From positions 1-38,429 of the forward strand of contig JAFRSR010000112.1 in assembly GCA_017427485.1 (NCBI GenBank): a DNA stretch of 38,429 nucleotides. Reading direction: 5' to 3'. The translations under genes and the position numbers were made by a program. The notes below the pieces were generated by a model. The model was given only the letters and a program-made list of their open reading frames with translations, was not told the origin of the DNA and did no database searches. Below are positions 36,733 to 38,429 of the stretch, in pieces. Positions within the stretch are counted from its first letter, which is position 1. Each line of letters starts with the position of its first letter. This DNA comes from Kiritimatiellia bacterium. Lineage in GTDB: Bacteria; Verrucomicrobiota; Kiritimatiellia; RFP12; UBA1067.

Positions 36733-38429
36733 TTACTTCCGGCGGAAGGCGGCGTCGAGGTAGGAACGGGCCTTCGGCGTGAGCACGGAGAGGCCGAAGC
36801 GCTTGAGCGTCTCGCGGTAGAGCGCGTCTTGTTCGCACGCGCCGAAGTCGGACTCCACCTCGCGCATCGCCTGCACGAGCTCGTCGAGCTGGATCGTGTC
36901 GATCGCGCGCTTCGCCGGCGGCTTGCGGTGCGCGGCGGAGGCGCGCACCGCCGTGACGCCAGGAGGGAGGGCGGAGGCACGCGGCGGACGCCTCGGCGAG
37001 GCGTCGCTACCAGCGGCTGGGGAGCCCGTGTTGAGGGCCTCGTTCGTCTCGAGGGCGTCGAGGAGGCCGAGCAGCGACTCCTCCGCGTGCTTGCGGTCGA
37101 GCGCCCAGTCAACGCTCCAGATCCGCGTCACGTACCAGCCGAGCCCCTTCAGCACCGAGGCGCGCAGCTCGTCGCGGTCGCGCACCGTGCGCTGCGACGC
37201 ATACGCGGGGCCGTCGCACTCGATCGCGAGCAGATAACCCTCGCCGTTCGGACGCCGCACGCCGAGGTCGATGCGGCAGGCGCTCGCGCCCACCTGCTCG
37301 TCGACCTCCCACTTGTGCTCGCGCAAGAACGCGGCCACGGTCGCGGGGAAGGATTCGTCGGTCGCTTCGGAGCGCGCCCCCCCTCCTTTTTCCATTTTCA
37401 ATTTTCCATTATCAATTTGCTTCTCCGCGTAGTCGAGGAAGTTGCGGAGGTGCAGGGCGCCGGTCGCGGAGGTGCGGGAGAGGTCGATCTGCGAACCGTG
37501 GATGCTTGAGAACACGACCACCTGCTCCTTCGCGCGCGTCACGGCCACGTTGAGGCGGCGCTCGCCGCCGTCGCGGTTGAGCGGACCGAAGTTCATCGCG
37601 AACTTGCCGTCCGCGTCGGGCGCGTAGCCCACGCTGAAGAGGATCACGTCGCGCTCGTCGCCCTGCACGTTCTCGAGGTTCTTCACGAAGAACGGCTCTG
37701 GCGCGTCCTCGGCGAAGAGTTTCTCGAGCGACGGGTCTTTTTCGCGGCGCGCGTCCACGAGGTCCTCGATGAGCTCCTGCTGCGCCTGGCTGAACGTGAC
37801 GACGCCGATGGAGCGCGGCGTGTAGCCGGGTTCCTTCGCGCGGGCGAAGATGTAGTCCACGAGGGCGCGCGCCTCCTTCTCGTTCGTGCGCGTGGCGCGG
37901 CGGTCGTACACGCCCCCCTCCACGAACTCGAAGCGCACGCCGAGGCGCGGCGTGGTGCGCGCGCTCGGGAAGGTGTTGAGCCGGTCGTCGTAGTAGTTGT
38001 GGTTGCTGAAGGCGATCAGCGACTCGTGGCGGCTGCGGTAGTGCCAGTTGAGGTGCGCGGAGTAGACGCCCGCGGCGAGGCATTCGTCGAGGATGGACTC
38101 CATGTCCTCGGGCACGTCCTCGTCCTCGGCGTCCGCGTCGCTCTCGCCCTTCTGGAAGAAGTTCGTGGGCGGCATCTGCTTCGGGTCGCCCACCACGACG
38201 AGCTGCTTCGCGCGCGCGATCACGCCGATCGCGTCCCACACCGGGATCTGCGAGGCCTCGTCGAACACGACGAGGTCGAACGGCGCGGCGTCCGGCGGCA
38301 GGTACTGCGCCACGGAGAGCGGGCTCATGAGGAAGCACGGCTTGAGGACGGGCGCGAGCGACGGGATGTCCGCGAGCAGCTGGCGCACGGGCTTGTGCCG
38401 CGCCTTCTTCTCGCACTCGCGACGGAGGA
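36733..38429 (-). CDS. DNA2/NAM7-like helicase with C-terminal nuclease and DUF3320-like end (partial)
   Basis: About 565 codons lie in the window and the frame is open at the right edge, so the N-terminal part (often DUF4011) is missing. Visible SF1 motifs: FDLVVFDEASQIPV (Walker B, DEAS), VVVGDPKQMPPTNFF, NWHYRSRHESLIAF, ENVQGDERDVILFSVGY and RRLNVAVTRAKEQVVVFSSI. A PD-(D/E)XK nuclease domain follows (CRIDLGVRRP, then LLAIECDGPAYASQRTVRDR, the VSR/MTES type). The end resembles DUF3320 (IQLDELVQAMREVESDFG to TPKARSYLDAAFRRK). A heptamer array and a palindrome are read in frame. Such helicase-nucleases are often in defence islands. Confidence 0.88.
   Translation of the reverse strand, partial: LRRECEKKARHKPVRQLLADIPSLAPVLKPCFLMSPLSVAQYLPPDAAPFDLVVFDEASQIPVWDAIGVIARAKQLVVVGDPKQMPPTNFFQKGESDADAEDEDVPEDMESILDECLAAGVYSAHLNWHYRSRHESLIAFSNHNYYDDRLNTFPSARTTPRLGVRFEFVEGGVYDRRATRTNEKEARALVDYIFARAKEPGYTPRSIGVVTFSQAQQELIEDLVDARREKDPSLEKLFAEDAPEPFFVKNLENVQGDERDVILFSVGYAPDADGKFAMNFGPLNRDGGERRLNVAVTRAKEQVVVFSSIHGSQIDLSRTSATGALHLRNFLDYAEKQIDNGKLKMEKGGGARSEATDESFPATVAAFLREHKWEVDEQVGASACRIDLGVRRPNGEGYLLAIECDGPAYASQRTVRDRDELRASVLKGLGWYVTRIWSVDWALDRKHAEESLLGLLDALETNEALNTGSPAAGSDASPRRPPRASALPPGVTAVRASAAHRKPPAKRAIDTIQLDELVQAMREVESDFGACEQDALYRETLKRFGLSVLTPKARSYLDAAFRRK
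36982..37011. repeat. GGTAG-type palindromic element in the helicase gene
   Basis: GACGCCTC / GAGGCGTC with loop GGC, ending GCTACC, the inverse of GGTAGC. It encodes the Ala/Ser/Pro-rich stretch between nuclease and DUF3320-like region. Confidence 0.85.
37383..37417. repeat. Heptamer array (TTCCATT/TTCAATT type) in the helicase gene
   Basis: Five 7-nt units: CTCCTTT, TTCCATT, TTCAATT, TTCCATT, ATCAATT. It is AT-rich in a very GC-rich gene and reads KQIDNGKLKMEKGG between helicase and nuclease domains. Confidence 0.88.

Overview
The window is high-GC bacterial chromosome, probably from the PVC group (Kiritimatiellota, Lentisphaerota or Verrucomicrobiota). This is inferred from large secreted carbohydrate-active proteins, an ECF sigma/Ser-Thr kinase pair, and many small dispersed palindromes and tandem-repeat islands that sit inside coding sequence. 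It is not proven by any marker gene. Both edges cut genes: a short-chain dehydrogenase on the left and a large DNA2-like helicase on the right.

Region 1 (1-3.8 kb, minus strand) is one operon: TetR regulator, TMEM43-like membrane protein, secreted protein, SpoU RNA methyltransferase, SDR enzyme. It starts at an extended -10 promoter so close to the ATG that the mRNA should be nearly leaderless. Region 2 (3.8-18.5 kb) begins with a secreted glycosidase-like protein on the plus strand. It continues on the minus strand with a low-GC pair (DUF4282-like membrane protein and Sel1 lipoprotein), an RNase D / ECF sigma / kinase operon, a two-gene operon of secreted proteins (beta-propeller and 1,168-aa glycosidase-like protein), and a low-GC Sel1-like gene.

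Region 3 (18.5-32.4 kb) looks like a defence island. In transcription order on the minus strand it holds a PLD-SNF2 helicase, a DUF4391 protein, a type III DNA methyltransferase (Mod), a type III restriction subunit (Res) and RadC. Two antitoxin/toxin units lie on the opposite strand between these genes: an orphan RelB/DinJ-like antitoxin before Mod, and a complete AbrB-PIN module between Mod and Res. Upstream of the helicase lie gene wreckage (a YhcG-like nuclease remnant and a frameshifted AlbA/RecG-C-like remnant), a tRNA-like hairpin, repeat islands and a DUF234 ATPase with its own palindrome-flanked promoter.

Region 4 (32.5-38.4 kb, minus strand) has a secreted GH2 glycosidase, an MlaE permease, a secreted nitrilase-family protein and the partial helicase-nuclease.

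The most unusual pattern is structural. At least twelve short GC-rich palindromes of related design, plus several arrays with 7-nt or 8-9-nt periods, are scattered across the window. Most lie inside genes and keep the reading frame open, usually in a loop or interdomain linker. The kinase carries the same 34-nt element twice, read in two different frames.
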